In this document: piece after piece, positions 17,724 to 30,079 of the stretch
Position numbering within the stretch: position 1 is the stretch's first letter
How the letters are laid out: every line of letters begins with the position of its first letter
Source: Clostridium beijerinckii
GTDB lineage: Bacteria > Bacillota > Clostridia > Clostridiales > Clostridiaceae
Length of the DNA: 64,000 nt
Direction: 5' to 3'
Assembly: GCA_003129525.1 (NCBI GenBank)
Contig: CP029329.1
Location: forward strand, 2,643,501-2,707,500
Position numbers and translations under genes: made by a program
The notes under the pieces: generated by a model
Databases searched by the model: none
The model's input: the letters and a program-made list of their open reading frames with translations, nothing else
Told to the model about the DNA's origin: nothing

Positions 17724-19037
17724 ATGTTTGAAAAGTTTGAATCTTTTATAAATAAGTACTTAGCACCACTTGCTAATAAGATGGATAAAGAAGTTCATTT
17801 GAGCGCTATTAAAAAATCAATGGTAGCTTTAATGCCTTTATTAATCATTGGTAGTTTTTGTTTGATTCCAGAAGCTATTCCTAATATGATTGGTGAGAAT
17901 AATCCAATATCTCAATGGATATTAGCTAATCTTGATATTATATATATTCCTTACAACGTAGGTATGGCACTGATGTCCTTATATGCTACAGCTTTTATAG
18001 CTTATCATCTTGCAAATTCCTACAAGCTGGATGTTCCAGGGTGTATCAGTATGGCGGTTATCTCTTTCCTTATGATGACTGTTGATTATACAAAAGATGG
18101 CGGAATTATGACTAAATATTTAGGACCTAAAGGTCTGTTTGCAGCAATGTTTGCTGCAATTATTGCAGTGGAATTATATCGCTGGTGTAAAAAGAAAAAA
18201 TTCACAATTAAGATGCCTGATTCAGTACCGGATTTTGTTTCAAGATCTTTTGAAATGATTCCAATATCAATTATTATTATTGGTTTCTTCTTAATTATTC
18301 GTATTGTGTGTGTGAATGTGTTTAATATTATGCCTCCATTAATTTTTACAAGCATATTTGCACCATTAGTAGGGTCTATGGACAATCCATTGTCTTATAC
18401 ATTCTTAAAGATGCTACAATGTTTGCTATTCTTCTTTGGAATTCATCCTTCTGTATTGAGTCCAATTACAACTCCTATTTCTACTCAGTTCCTGGCAGAA
18501 AATATAGCTAACTATAAAGCTGGATTAGCCATGACCCATTTCTTTGCCCCAGGTCCAGAGTCTGCATTTGGTAACTTTACAGGTACAGGAATAACATTTG
18601 GTCTAGTATTCTGGTGTTTATTATCTAAATCAAAGGCCTTAAAGCAGATAGGACGTGTTGCATTAATTCCTGCGTTATTTGGAATCAATGAACCAATATT
18701 ATTTGGTGCTCCAATTGTATTAAATCCTATATTCTTTATTCCATACGTTATTTGCGGTGGAATTATAGGAACTATCCCTGGCTGGATGATGAAATTTGGA
18801 GCGCTAAGCTGTTCATTCTTTACACCTCCTTATGTGGGTGTTTTCTTAGAGGGATATCTGACTAATATGGATCCAATGTCCATTGTTGCTAATGCAATTC
18901 AATTAGTCTTATCCATTGTTGTATGGTATCCATTTTTTAAGGTATATGAAAAACGTTATCAACAAAAGGAAAATGATAAGAATAACATGTCTAAAGAAGA
19001 TGAAGAAATCTTAAAGGATCTTGATTTGGACTTCTAA
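17724..19037 (+). CDS. PTS EIIC permease component, lactose/cellobiose type
   Basis: Membrane permease of 437 residues with about ten transmembrane segments. The family-typical GINEPILFGAPIVLNP lies in the second half, close to the substrate site of CelB/ChbC proteins. It is preceded by AAGGAGG. It ends with a hydrophilic tail (MSKEDEEILKDLDLDF). A perfect 22-bp palindrome follows. No phospho-glycosidase is encoded in the operon, which is unusual for this permease family. Confidence 0.88.
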   Translation: MFEKFESFINKYLAPLANKMDKEVHLSAIKKSMVALMPLLIIGSFCLIPEAIPNMIGENNPISQWILANLDIIYIPYNVGMALMSLYATAFIAYHLANSYKLDVPGCISMAVISFLMMTVDYTKDGGIMTKYLGPKGLFAAMFAAIIAVELYRWCKKKKFTIKMPDSVPDFVSRSFEMIPISIIIIGFFLIIRIVCVNVFNIMPPLIFTSIFAPLVGSMDNPLSYTFLKMLQCLLFFFGIHPSVLSPITTPISTQFLAENIANYKAGLAMTHFFAPGPESAFGNFTGTGITFGLVFWCLLSKSKALKQIGRVALIPALFGINEPILFGAPIVLNPIFFIPYVICGGIIGTIPGWMMKFGALSCSFFTPPYVGVFLEGYLTNMDPMSIVANAIQLVLSIVVWYPFFKVYEKRYQQKENDKNNMSKEDEEILKDLDLDF

Positions 19038-19042
19038 AAAGA

Positions 19043-19070
19043 AAGGCAAGCATATGCTTGCCTTCATTTT
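19043..19070 (+). terminator. Perfect palindromic hairpin between EIIC and M24 peptidase genes
   Basis: 19043-19053 and 19054-19064 are exact reverse complements (AAGGCAAGCAT and its mirror), followed by CATTTTT. It would work as a partial terminator or 3'-end protector, lowering expression of the three downstream genes relative to the PTS. Confidence 0.65.
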
Positions 19071-19086
19071 TAAGGATGGTGATAAT

Positions 19087-20178
19087 ATGGCTAAAAGGAT
19101 AGAAAAAATACATGAGTTCATGCATTATAATAATATTGATGCTCTACTTATTAAAAGCAAAACTATGAAAAAATGGTTATCAACTATGACAGGCAGCGGA
19201 TGCAATATCCTAATCACTCAAAATAAAGGGTTCCTTATCTTAGACGGGAGATATCTGACTGAGGCTAAAGAAAAAGAACATGATCTTGAAATAATTCTTC
19301 ACTCACCTCATGAAATGGGATGTAATTATCTAGCGACAGTTGGAGATATATTGAAGAAAGAACGTTGCCGCAATTTAGGGGTTGAAGCTTCTCAGATGTT
19401 AGTGAAAGAATACAGAGATGTTGAAAAGATAGGTGTAAAGATTATTCTGTTAGATGAAGAAATAGCTAATTTACGTATTATTAAACAACAGGAAGAAATA
19501 GATATCATGCAAGAGGCAGTTGATATCACAGATGATATTTATAAAAAGGTGCTTGGAAATATACATTTAGGAATGACAGAGTATGAAATAAGCGCTCTGG
19601 TCCAATATTATTCAATTGCACAAGGAGCACAGCAAATGTCTTTTGATACAATTGTAGCAACTGGGGAGAGGACAGCTTTTCCACATGGCAGGCCCACTGG
19701 ACGCAGAGTCAAGGCTCATGAGCCCATTATGATTGATTTTGGGATCCAATATAAAAATTATCAGTCAGATATGACGCGTATGTGTTTTATGGGAGAGCCT
19801 GAACCTAAGATTAAAGAAATTTACGATATCGTTTTAAAAGCACAGTTGGCAGGATTGAACGCTATTAATGCTGGCGTTACTGCTAGTGATGTGGATAAGA
19901 GTGCCAGGGATGTTATTGTAAAGAATGGATATGGGCAGTATTTCAATCATGGCCTGGGTCACGGCCTTGGAATCGGTGATGGCTGTGAATTGCCAATTTT
20001 GAATTCTGCAAGTAAGACTATTTTAAAGGAACATATGATGATGTCCTGTGAGCCTGGAATCTATGTTCCAAATATAGGGGGCGTGCGTATTGAAGATGAT
20101 GTGGTTATTATTAATGGCAGAGGTGTTCCGCTTAATAAAACTACAAAGGATTATATAATTTTGGAGGTAAAACCATGA
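19087..20178 (+). CDS. M24 family metallopeptidase (Xaa-Pro aminopeptidase/dipeptidase type)
   Basis: Pita-bread-fold metallopeptidase, 363 residues from the ATG behind AAGGATGGTGAT; the longer frame from 19021 starts inside the EIIC gene. The N-terminal creatinase-like domain spans about 1-120. The catalytic domain shows all five metal ligands: Asp in MIDFGIQ, Asp in YQSDMTR, His in GLGHGLGIG, Glu in SCEPGIY and Glu in VRIEDDV. Its last four bases (ATGA) overlap the next start. It should cleave X-Pro or other dipeptides. It is the second peptidase in a PTS operon. Confidence 0.87.
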   Translation: MAKRIEKIHEFMHYNNIDALLIKSKTMKKWLSTMTGSGCNILITQNKGFLILDGRYLTEAKEKEHDLEIILHSPHEMGCNYLATVGDILKKERCRNLGVEASQMLVKEYRDVEKIGVKIILLDEEIANLRIIKQQEEIDIMQEAVDITDDIYKKVLGNIHLGMTEYEISALVQYYSIAQGAQQMSFDTIVATGERTAFPHGRPTGRRVKAHEPIMIDFGIQYKNYQSDMTRMCFMGEPEPKIKEIYDIVLKAQLAGLNAINAGVTASDVDKSARDVIVKNGYGQYFNHGLGHGLGIGDGCELPILNSASKTILKEHMMMSCEPGIYVPNIGGVRIEDDVVIINGRGVPLNKTTKDYIILEVKP

Positions 20179-21356
20179 AATATAATTTTGATGAGGTTCA
20201 TAATCGTTTGGGAACCTATTCTACACAATGGGATTATATTGAAGATCGCTTTCATAAAAAAGATTTAATACCATTTTCAATTTCAGATACTGATTTTATT
20301 ATTCCAAAACCAATTACTGAAAAAATTCTTCAAGTTGCCAGCCATCAGATATATGGATATACGAGGTGGAATCATCATGATTTCAAATCTTCTATAACAG
20401 AACATTATAAGAGAAGATTTAATACATGCATTGAAGAAGATTGGATTTTATATAGTACAAGCGTTATGTATTCAGTATCATTATTAATCAGGCTGCTAAG
20501 TTGTCCCAAAGATAAGATTTTGACATTTAATCCTATGTATGACTCATTTTTTACAGTCATAGAGGATAATGATCGCATATTGGTATCAAATGATTTAATT
20601 CATAAAGACGGGTCATTTGAAATTGATTTTGATCTATTTGAGAAACGGGTACAGGACTGCAGAATATTGCTTTTATGCTCTCCACATAATCCTACAGGTA
20701 TGATATGGTCACAAGATGATATGAAACGCATGGTAGCATTGTGTAAAAAATATAATACAAAGATAATTTCGGATGAGATACATATGGATATACAGGTTGG
20801 GGAAAAGAACCAGATACCACTTTTATCCTATATGCATGATTATGATGAGCTATATACAGCATCTTCTTCTAGCAAAACATTTAATACCCCTGGCTTGATT
20901 GGTTCATATGTAATGATACCAAATGAAACGGTGAGAAATGAGTTTTTATATCATACAAGGAAGAAAGATTTTTTGAATTCTGCAAGTATATTTGGAATGT
21001 ATGCGACAATGGTAGGGTATATGCAATGCGATGATTATATTGATGAGCTAAATGACTATATCAGTGGCAATATGCAGCTGGTGGAGGACTTTATTAAGAG
21101 TGAGCTTACGGACTTCAAATTTAAAAAGCCAGATGCCACTTATTTGGCATGGATAGATGGAAGGGGAGTTCCATTCACTTCTGAACAGATTCAAGATGCT
21201 CTAGTAAATGTGGGTGGAGTTGCTATTATGAAGGGCGAAACCTATGGGGAGAATGGTGCAAAATATTTGAGGATGAATTTAGGATGTCCTCGCTTAAAGA
21301 TTAAAGAAGGGCTGGAGCGCTTTAAAAAAGCTATGGACTATTTGTATTTAAAATAG
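20175..21356 (+). CDS. MalY/PatB family PLP-dependent C-S beta-lyase / aminotransferase
   Basis: Fold-type I PLP enzyme, 393 residues, with the MalY/PatB start (RLGTYSTQWDYIEDRF, then PFSISDTDFIIPKPI). CSPHNPTGMIW, ISDEIHMDI and the PLP lysine in SSSSKTFNTPGL follow. Family members split cystathionine and other cysteine S-conjugates into a thiol, pyruvate and ammonia. Translation is coupled to the M24 peptidase by an ATGA overlap. With two peptidases upstream, a plausible chain is trimming of a peptide-type thioconjugate followed by C-S cleavage; this is inference. Confidence 0.87.
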   Translation: MKYNFDEVHNRLGTYSTQWDYIEDRFHKKDLIPFSISDTDFIIPKPITEKILQVASHQIYGYTRWNHHDFKSSITEHYKRRFNTCIEEDWILYSTSVMYSVSLLIRLLSCPKDKILTFNPMYDSFFTVIEDNDRILVSNDLIHKDGSFEIDFDLFEKRVQDCRILLLCSPHNPTGMIWSQDDMKRMVALCKKYNTKIISDEIHMDIQVGEKNQIPLLSYMHDYDELYTASSSSKTFNTPGLIGSYVMIPNETVRNEFLYHTRKKDFLNSASIFGMYATMVGYMQCDDYIDELNDYISGNMQLVEDFIKSELTDFKFKKPDATYLAWIDGRGVPFTSEQIQDALVNVGGVAIMKGETYGENGAKYLRMNLGCPRLKIKEGLERFKKAMDYLYLK

Positions 21357-21368
21357 GAGGAATGTTTT

Positions 21369-21968
21369 ATGCATAAATTATGGGGAAAAATAACATCATG
21401 GGTGGATAAGAAGCCGTCTAATGTGAGCATATCAAAACGGCTACTGGCTTATATTATAGACTGGTGTTTGGGAGGAATTATCACAGGATTCCCTGCAGTT
21501 TTGATTTATAGTGCGGTGACAAAGAAAGAGGATATGTTTAGCAATCTCTATGTTTTTGCAAGTCTGGGATATTCAAACGGATGGGCATATTTAGCTGGTA
21601 GTCTATGTTTTATTGCAGCCCTAATTTATTATGTATATATCCCTTATAAAAAGTACAATGGTCAGACAATTGGAAAACATCTGGTTAAGATTAAAATCGT
21701 AAAAGCGGATTATTCAGATATAGATTTAAAAACCCTTTTAATAAGACAAATTATAGGGTTGATGATCATAGAGGGAGCTGCAATTGTTATGACAAGTTAT
21801 TTAATACAGCTGCTTACTCTTGTGACCGGTTTTTATTTTGAATACTATCTAGGGATAGCAGGCAGAATTTTAACAATTGCATCTGGAATTCTGGTTTTAA
21901 GTACGCTATCACATAGAGCTATTCATGATTATATTTCAGGAACAACGGTTGTATCAGAAAATGCTTAG
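21369..21968 (+). CDS. RDD family membrane protein
   Basis: RDD-domain protein of 199 residues. It starts with the conserved ISKRLLAYIIDWCLGG (the R...D pair in helix 1), has about four hydrophobic helices, and the typical YNGQTIGKHLVKIKIV segment between helices. AGGAGG precedes the start, 12 bases after the MalY-like gene, so it is the last gene of the operon. RDD proteins are poorly understood; some act in transport or ion homeostasis. Its role here is unknown. Confidence 0.83.
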   Translation: MHKLWGKITSWVDKKPSNVSISKRLLAYIIDWCLGGIITGFPAVLIYSAVTKKEDMFSNLYVFASLGYSNGWAYLAGSLCFIAALIYYVYIPYKKYNGQTIGKHLVKIKIVKADYSDIDLKTLLIRQIIGLMIIEGAAIVMTSYLIQLLTLVTGFYFEYYLGIAGRILTIASGILVLSTLSHRAIHDYISGTTVVSENA

Positions 21969-22342
21969 TATGTTTATGTACAAAATGTGAAAAATAACTT
22001 TAGATTTTTCTAAAGATATTCATTCTTACACGATTTCTTCTAACATCTTCATAGGTTATGATATGGATAAGGATAAGAGTTTATGTAATGTAAGCTCTTA
22101 TTTTATGCTAAAATATATCTATAGTGTATTTTTAGGAACTAAATTTAATAACATGAAATTATGATAATGAGGTTTGCAAAGTCAGTTATCCACTAAAAAG
22201 ATAATATGATTGGTGAATAGATTGAAAAAGAACGAATATTTATTAAGTATAGTGGCAGAAATCTAAATTAAATAATATAAAAGATTATTGGTAATATTAA
22301 ATATATATAATATAAAAGGGGATATGAAAGGAATTTTGAAAT
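21969..22342 (+). terminator. 374-bp gap holding two terminator-like hairpins
   Basis: CTTTAGA/TCTAAAG (21998-22015) lies 30 bases after the RDD stop. A second stem, TAAGAG/CTCTTA (22074-22100), is followed by TTTTA. Together they should end the PTS-peptidase operon. Nothing else recognisable was seen before the thioesterase. Confidence 0.6.
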
Positions 22343-22789
22343 ATGGAATTAAAAGCTTATTTACATAAGGTACAATATTATGAAACAGATCAAATGGGAA
22401 TTGTGCATCATTCAAATTATATAAGATGGTTTGAGGAAGCAAGAGTTGATTACATGGAACAAATTGGTGCAGATTATTCAATAATGGAGCAGGAAGGATA
22501 TATTAGTCCTGTTGTCTCTATAAATTGTAATTATAAAACAGTAACAAAATTTGGAGAGTATGTTTATATAATTACGAAACTTGAGCATTTTTCAAATGCA
22601 AAATTCACTATAGTTTACACAATAGTAGATGCAGCTACAGAACAAGTTAAAGCTATTGGAGAAAGTAAACACTGCTTTATTAATAAAGATGGGAAAATTA
22701 TATCTTTAAAAAAGGAAAATAGAAAGTATTTTGAACTGTTTTCTGATTCGATTGGAAAAGAAACAAAAATACTTGATGATCAAAAATAA
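22343..22789 (+). CDS. Acyl-CoA thioesterase, 4HBT hot-dog fold (YbgC/FcbC type)
   Basis: Hot-dog thioesterase of 148 residues. It has the YbgC-type active-site segment YYETDQMGIVHHSNYIRWFEE, quoted here only to its key parts: the catalytic Asp of ETDQMG and the following HHSNY. A beta-sheet with KTVTKFGEYVYI follows. It hydrolyses acyl-CoA or acyl-ACP thioesters; chain length cannot be told. An AAAGGAAT site precedes it. It stands as a single gene between terminators and a repeat fragment. Confidence 0.83.
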   Translation: MELKAYLHKVQYYETDQMGIVHHSNYIRWFEEARVDYMEQIGADYSIMEQEGYISPVVSINCNYKTVTKFGEYVYIITKLEHFSNAKFTIVYTIVDAATEQVKAIGESKHCFINKDGKIISLKKENRKYFELFSDSIGKETKILDDQK

Positions 22790-22989
22790 GCTATAGCATC
22801 AAGTCCGACTAAAGCATGCAAATACTCAGAGGTCAAAATTACCTTTTGGACTCTCACTTATATATGGAAGATCTAAATCAATGATTAGATGGAGTGATAA
22901 AAATAGGATTCGTCATTTTGAACTAGTTGAATATATAAAGAAATATTATAATCAAATCAATGTAAATATTAAATTATGGAGGCAATAAA
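22788..22989 (+). other. Half-repeat and start-less reading frame upstream of msrB
   Basis: Bases 22788-22832 resemble 30250-30287, the 5' extension of repeat copy 3 (shared AAGCTATAG, ATCAAG and CTAAA blocks). From about 22835 a frame without a start codon reads LPFGLSLIYGRSKSM, then IRWSDKNRIRHFELVEYIKK, to a stop overlapping the msrB ribosome site. It looks protein-like but I cannot name it. Probably a relic. Confidence 0.35.
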
Positions 22990-23442
22990 ATGAGTAAAAA
23001 ATATGTTAAAAAGTCAATAGAAGAATTAAAAGAAGAGTTAACTAAGGAACAATATAAAGTAACACAAGAAAATGCTACAGAAGCACCATTTTCCAATGAA
23101 TATGATAACTTTTTTGAAGAAGGAATTTATGTAGATATAACAACAGGTGAGCCTTTATTTATATCTTCAGACAAGTTTAACTCTGGTTGTGGGTGGCCTG
23201 CCTTTTCAAAGCCTTTAATAAGAGGTGTTGTTAAAGAAAAAAAGGATGAAAGTCATGGTATGATAAGAACAGAGGTTAGAAGTAATGTAGGAGATGCTCA
23301 TTTAGGACACGTATTTTCCGATGGTCCAGAAGAAACAGGTGGATTAAGATATTGTATTAATTCAGCATCACTTAAATTTATTCCTATGGATAAAATGAAG
23401 GAATTAGGTTATGAAGAATATTTAGAGCAATTGAAGATATAA
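22990..23442 (+). CDS. msrB: Peptide-methionine (R)-S-oxide reductase
   Basis: MsrB repairs methionine-R-sulfoxide in proteins using thioredoxin-type reductants. The 150 residues carry [25 protein letters not shown] and the catalytic cysteine in [12 protein letters not shown]. The two CxxC pairs that hold structural zinc in many MsrBs are absent: [13 protein letters not shown] has Asp/Thr where they would be. This is therefore the zinc-free type. Ribosome site GGAGG. It stands alone, with no msrA fused or adjacent. Confidence 0.92.
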   Translation: MSKKYVKKSIEELKEELTKEQYKVTQENATEAPFSNEYDNFFEEGIYVDITTGEPLFISSDKFNSGCGWPAFSKPLIRGVVKEKKDESHGMIRTEVRSNVGDAHLGHVFSDGPEETGGLRYCINSASLKFIPMDKMKELGYEEYLEQLKI

Positions 23443-23481
23443 ATATTCTCTAATTAGCAACATCAGTACTTTGGAATTCAG

Positions 23482-23586
23482 TAGCAACTTCAACACGACC
23501 TGTCTCAGAAGCATCTCTGGGGGAAACATAAATTTCCATATATAAGCATTGTACTAAATTCATATATTTGGTGCAGTGCTTTTTTG
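23482..23586 (+). repeat. Structured intergenic repeat, copy 2
   Basis: Same element as at 12375: CTTCAACAC, CTCAGAAG, a GGAAA/TTTCC stem, then a terminator stem AAGCATTGTACTAAAT with ATTTGGTGCAGTGCTT and six Ts. The arm changes A-U to G-U against copy 1, so pairing is kept. It serves as terminator for msrB. Confidence 0.73.
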
Positions 23587-23635
23587 ATTATAGCAAATTA
23601 AATTAGGCAATAATAATGAATGAAAATTTAATAAG

Positions 23636-23664
23636 TTGACATTTCTTTGTTTGAGTTGTATAGT
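23636..23664 (+). promoter_or_regulatory. Sigma-A promoter of the marR-MFS operon
   Basis: TTGACA (23636-23641), a 17-base spacer and TATAGT (23659-23664) form a near-consensus promoter 55 bases before the MarR start. Confidence 0.8.
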
Positions 23665-23700
23665 TGCATAGGCAATTATTTTAGTTGCATAGACAATTAT
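23661..23700 (+). promoter_or_regulatory. Tandem MarR-type operators, 21-bp period
   Basis: TAGTTGCATAGGCAATTAT (23661-23679) and TAGTTGCATAGACAATTAT (23682-23700) differ by one base. Each is an imperfect palindrome (TTGC-N4-GCAA in the first). They overlap the -10 box and run to the ribosome site, spaced two helical turns apart, the expected place for autorepression by the MarR protein encoded next. Confidence 0.7.
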
Positions 23701-23718
23701 TTTTAAGGAGGCAATCTT

Positions 23719-24162
23719 TTGAACGATTATTATGAGTTTTTTCATCAAAATTTAAAACTTTCTAGAACTTTAGTTAGCAATTTGAATAAAGGACTTATTA
23801 TACATAATCTTCATCATTCTCAGTGGGGGGTTATCCGTTTTCTAAAAGAATTTGGTCCTTCTACTCTTGTTGATATAGCTAATTATATGAGTGTAGAAAA
23901 ATCATCAGTTACTCGTGCTGTAGATCGTTTGAAAAAGAGTGAATTCATAGAAGAAGTCTCAGGGAAAGACAAGAGAGAAAGAAGAATCAAACTAAGTGAT
24001 TTAGGAGAACAAGCATATACTTCAGTATATGAATTTGCAGTAGAGTTTGATAATAATGCTATGAAGGATATTTCAAATGAGGAACTAGAAACTACATATA
24101 AAGTACTACTCAAAATAATGAACAATATAACTAATGAACATGGGGGAAACACACATGAATAA
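23719..24162 (+). CDS. MarR family transcriptional repressor
   Basis: A 147-residue winged-helix dimer protein. The recognition region is in STLVDIANYMSVEKSSVTRA (residues about 52-71), followed by the wing EEVSGKDKRERRIKLSDLG. The start is TTG, supported by AAGGAGGC seven bases upstream. Its stop overlaps the MFS gene by 8 bases, so the regulator and transporter form one unit. Tandem palindromes sit on its promoter. It probably derepresses the efflux pump on ligand binding. Confidence 0.87.
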   Translation: MNDYYEFFHQNLKLSRTLVSNLNKGLIIHNLHHSQWGVIRFLKEFGPSTLVDIANYMSVEKSSVTRAVDRLKKSEFIEEVSGKDKRERRIKLSDLGEQAYTSVYEFAVEFDNNAMKDISNEELETTYKVLLKIMNNITNEHGGNTHE

Positions 24163-25381
24163 ATCCAAGTTATGGACTAAAGATTTTACAATTATTACTG
24201 TAGCTACATTTTTTGTTTATATTACTTTTTACTTATTAATGACAACAATGACTGTTTATGCTATTAAACAATTTAGTGCTTCACAAGGCCAGGCTGGTCT
24301 TGCTTCTAGTATATTTGTCATTGGTACACTTTTTGCACGTATTCTGGCAGGAAAATATATAGATGTAATTGGACGTAGAAAATTACTGTTCGCAGGCTTA
24401 ATTTTGTTCGTAATTGCGTCTGTATCATATTTTTTCGCAAATAATTTGAACGTATTATTAGTTGTTCGTTTTATACATGGAGCAGTTTTGGGTATTGCTG
24501 GTACAGCAATGGCAACAACTGTAATGTCTATTATTCCTAATGAACGTCGTGGAGAAGGAACAGGTTACTATTCATTAAGTATAACTCTTTCATCAGCAAT
24601 GGGACCATTCCTCGGACTTTTTATAACTCAGCATGCAGATTATAATGCCGTATTTACTGCTTGCACTATTTTTTCAGTAATTAGTATTGTTGTTATGTTA
24701 TTTGCAAAAATTCCTGAAGCCAAATTAACAAAGGAACAAATGAAATCTATGAAAGGATTTAAGTTACAGGATTTCTTTGAAAAAAAAGCTGTTCCTATTA
24801 CAATTATCGGATTTATTATGGGTATAGCTTACTCTGGAATTTTATCTTATATTAATTCATATGCAATAGAAATTAATTTAACAAGTGCTGCAAGTCTCTT
24901 TTTTATTGTATATTCTATAGTCTGCCTTATTTCAAGACCAATTAGCGGTAGGTTATTGGATAGTAAAGGAGATAATACTATTATGTATCCTTCATTAATA
25001 TCATTTGTTTTAGGACTTATATTAATTAGTAAAGCTAGTAATGGTTTCGCTCTTTTATTGTCAGCAGTATTAATAGCTCTTGGCTATGGAACTATCTATA
25101 CTTGTATCCAAGCCATTGCTATAAAAGAATCACCTAAACATAGAATAGCACTTGCTACGTCAACATTTTTCATTTTTATTGATGGAGGAATTGGAGTTGG
25201 TCCTTTAGTAATAGGAGCTATAATACCTATACTTGGTTTCCGCGGAATGTATATGTCACTAGCTGTTATTGTATCTTTATCTATCATTTTATATTATTTT
25301 CTACATGGGAAAAAATCAGCATCTATAAAACAGGTTTCAATTGAAAATGAAGAAATAGAACCAGAGACTATAATGGATTAA
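24155..25381 (+). CDS. MFS transporter (12-TM drug efflux type)
   Basis: Major facilitator of 408 residues with 12 predicted transmembrane helices. The DHA1-type motif A region is AGKYIDVIGRRKLLF, between helices 2 and 3, and a second copy-like ISGRLLDSKGDN lies between helices 8 and 9. The start is the ATG at 24155 behind GGGGG; the earlier ATG at 24134 has no site. Coupled to the MarR repressor, it is most likely a drug or toxin exporter. The substrate is unknown. Confidence 0.85.
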   Translation: MNKSKLWTKDFTIITVATFFVYITFYLLMTTMTVYAIKQFSASQGQAGLASSIFVIGTLFARILAGKYIDVIGRRKLLFAGLILFVIASVSYFFANNLNVLLVVRFIHGAVLGIAGTAMATTVMSIIPNERRGEGTGYYSLSITLSSAMGPFLGLFITQHADYNAVFTACTIFSVISIVVMLFAKIPEAKLTKEQMKSMKGFKLQDFFEKKAVPITIIGFIMGIAYSGILSYINSYAIEINLTSAASLFFIVYSIVCLISRPISGRLLDSKGDNTIMYPSLISFVLGLILISKASNGFALLLSAVLIALGYGTIYTCIQAIAIKESPKHRIALATSTFFIFIDGGIGVGPLVIGAIIPILGFRGMYMSLAVIVSLSIILYYFLHGKKSASIKQVSIENEEIEPETIMD

Positions 25382-25423
25382 ATTCATTTTAAAAGTTAGC
25401 CCAAATCATACTTAAAGATAAAA

Positions 25424-25501
25424 TAAACTCTAAGGTAAAATAAAAATACCTTAGAGTTTATTTTGAGTGGTGACAGTCACAATTCCGTATTGGGGCTGTC
25501 A
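25424..25501. terminator. Bidirectional terminator between convergent MFS and symporter genes
   Basis: A perfect 14-bp stem (25424-25437 with 25447-25460) with T-run lies 43 bases after the MFS stop. A second stem TGACAG/CTGTCA (25471-25501) follows, facing the minus-strand symporter. Confidence 0.8.
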
Positions 25502-25535
25502 TATTTAGAAACTATTTTATTGAAATGAATAAATA

Positions 25536-26807
25536 TTATGCGATTTTCTTAATAGATTCTACATACTTATTAGCTTTTATAGAATTATATTTTCCTTCCC
25601 ACTTTGAGATAACAACAACTGCTAAGGAATTACCTAATACATTTACAACAGTTCTAGCCATGTCAAGGATACGATCTATTCCTGCTATAAACGCTAATCC
25701 TTCAGCTGGGATCCCAACAGAACCAAGAGTAGCTAAAAGAACTACAAAGGATACCCCTGGTACGCCTGCTATACCTTTTGAAGTAAGCATTAATACAATC
25801 ACTAGATTGATTTGAGCAGATATAGGTAAATTAATACCATATAATTGTGCTATAAATATAGCAGCAATAGCTTCATAAAGGGTAGAACCGTCTAAATTAA
25901 AAGAATAACCTGTCGGTACTACGAAGGCTGCAATGGATTTTGGACACCCGAATTTCTCCATCTTTTCCATGATTTTAGGTAGAACTGTTTCAGAACTTGC
26001 AGTACTATAAGCAAGTATAAGTTCATCTCTCAAAATTCTTATGATTGAAAAAATGCTTGATCCAACTAATTTAGCAATTGTGCCAAATATTACTAGTATA
26101 AATAAAAGCATTGAACCATATGTTGTGATTATTAATTTTCCTAATGGAATTAAAGATGAAAGTCCAAACTTTGAAACTGTTACGCCAATTAAAGCAAATA
26201 CTCCAAAAGGAGCTACCTTCATTATTTGATTTGTTACCCAAAACATTGCATCAGCTGTACCTTGAGCAAGTTGTATAATAGGTTTTCCTTTTTCACCAAT
26301 TGCAGCAACTCCTAAACCAAACATAACTGAAAAGAAAATAACTGAAAGCATATCTCCCTTTGTAAGTGCATCAAAAATGTTAGTAGGTACAATATTTACA
26401 AATGTATCTGCAAAGCTATGATGAGACACAGTTTCTGCTGAGTTTACATAACTATCAATACTTGATGTAGCAAGACCCTGCATATTTATTCCTGTACCTG
26501 GATGCACCACGTTAGCTATAAAAAGTCCTAATATAATAGCAATAGTAGTTACTACCTCAAAATAAAGAAGAGTTTTTCCTCCAAGTTTGCCTACCTGCTT
26601 AATATCTCCCGCTCCAGCAATACCAACTACAAGAGATGAAAAGACAATTGGAACCACAATCATTTTAATTAGACGAATAAAAATGTCTCCAATAGGCTTT
26701 AAATATGCTTCAATAGCAGGATTACCATAAAACAATCCACCTATTATAACTCCAAGTACAAGCCCAACAAGAATTTGTAATGCTAGGCCAAATTTAATTT
26801 TCTTCAT
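25536..26807 (-). CDS. Dicarboxylate/amino acid:cation symporter (DAACS family, GltP/DctA-like)
   Basis: Glutamate/aspartate- or C4-dicarboxylate-type symporter, 423 residues. It has the helical-hairpin and ion-site motifs of the family: STASSETVLPK (HP1), GYSFNLDGSTLYEA (TM7), TSKGIAGVPGVSFV (HP2) and GIDRILDMARTVVNVLGN (TM8). GATRILDM-type Arg/Asp residues are present. Ribosome site AAGGAG. It is monocistronic. Substrate choice between glutamate, aspartate, dicarboxylates and others such as cystine cannot be settled here. Confidence 0.9.
   Translation of the reverse strand: MKKIKFGLALQILVGLVLGVIIGGLFYGNPAIEAYLKPIGDIFIRLIKMIVVPIVFSSLVVGIAGAGDIKQVGKLGGKTLLYFEVVTTIAIILGLFIANVVHPGTGINMQGLATSSIDSYVNSAETVSHHSFADTFVNIVPTNIFDALTKGDMLSVIFFSVMFGLGVAAIGEKGKPIIQLAQGTADAMFWVTNQIMKVAPFGVFALIGVTVSKFGLSSLIPLGKLIITTYGSMLLFILVIFGTIAKLVGSSIFSIIRILRDELILAYSTASSETVLPKIMEKMEKFGCPKSIAAFVVPTGYSFNLDGSTLYEAIAAIFIAQLYGINLPISAQINLVIVLMLTSKGIAGVPGVSFVVLLATLGSVGIPAEGLAFIAGIDRILDMARTVVNVLGNSLAVVVISKWEGKYNSIKANKYVESIKKIA

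Positions 26808-30079
<3,272 letters not shown>

Noticed and set aside
23661..23700. Short CRISPR-like repeat
   Set aside because: Only two units with a two-base gap and palindromic symmetry on a promoter; operators explain it better.
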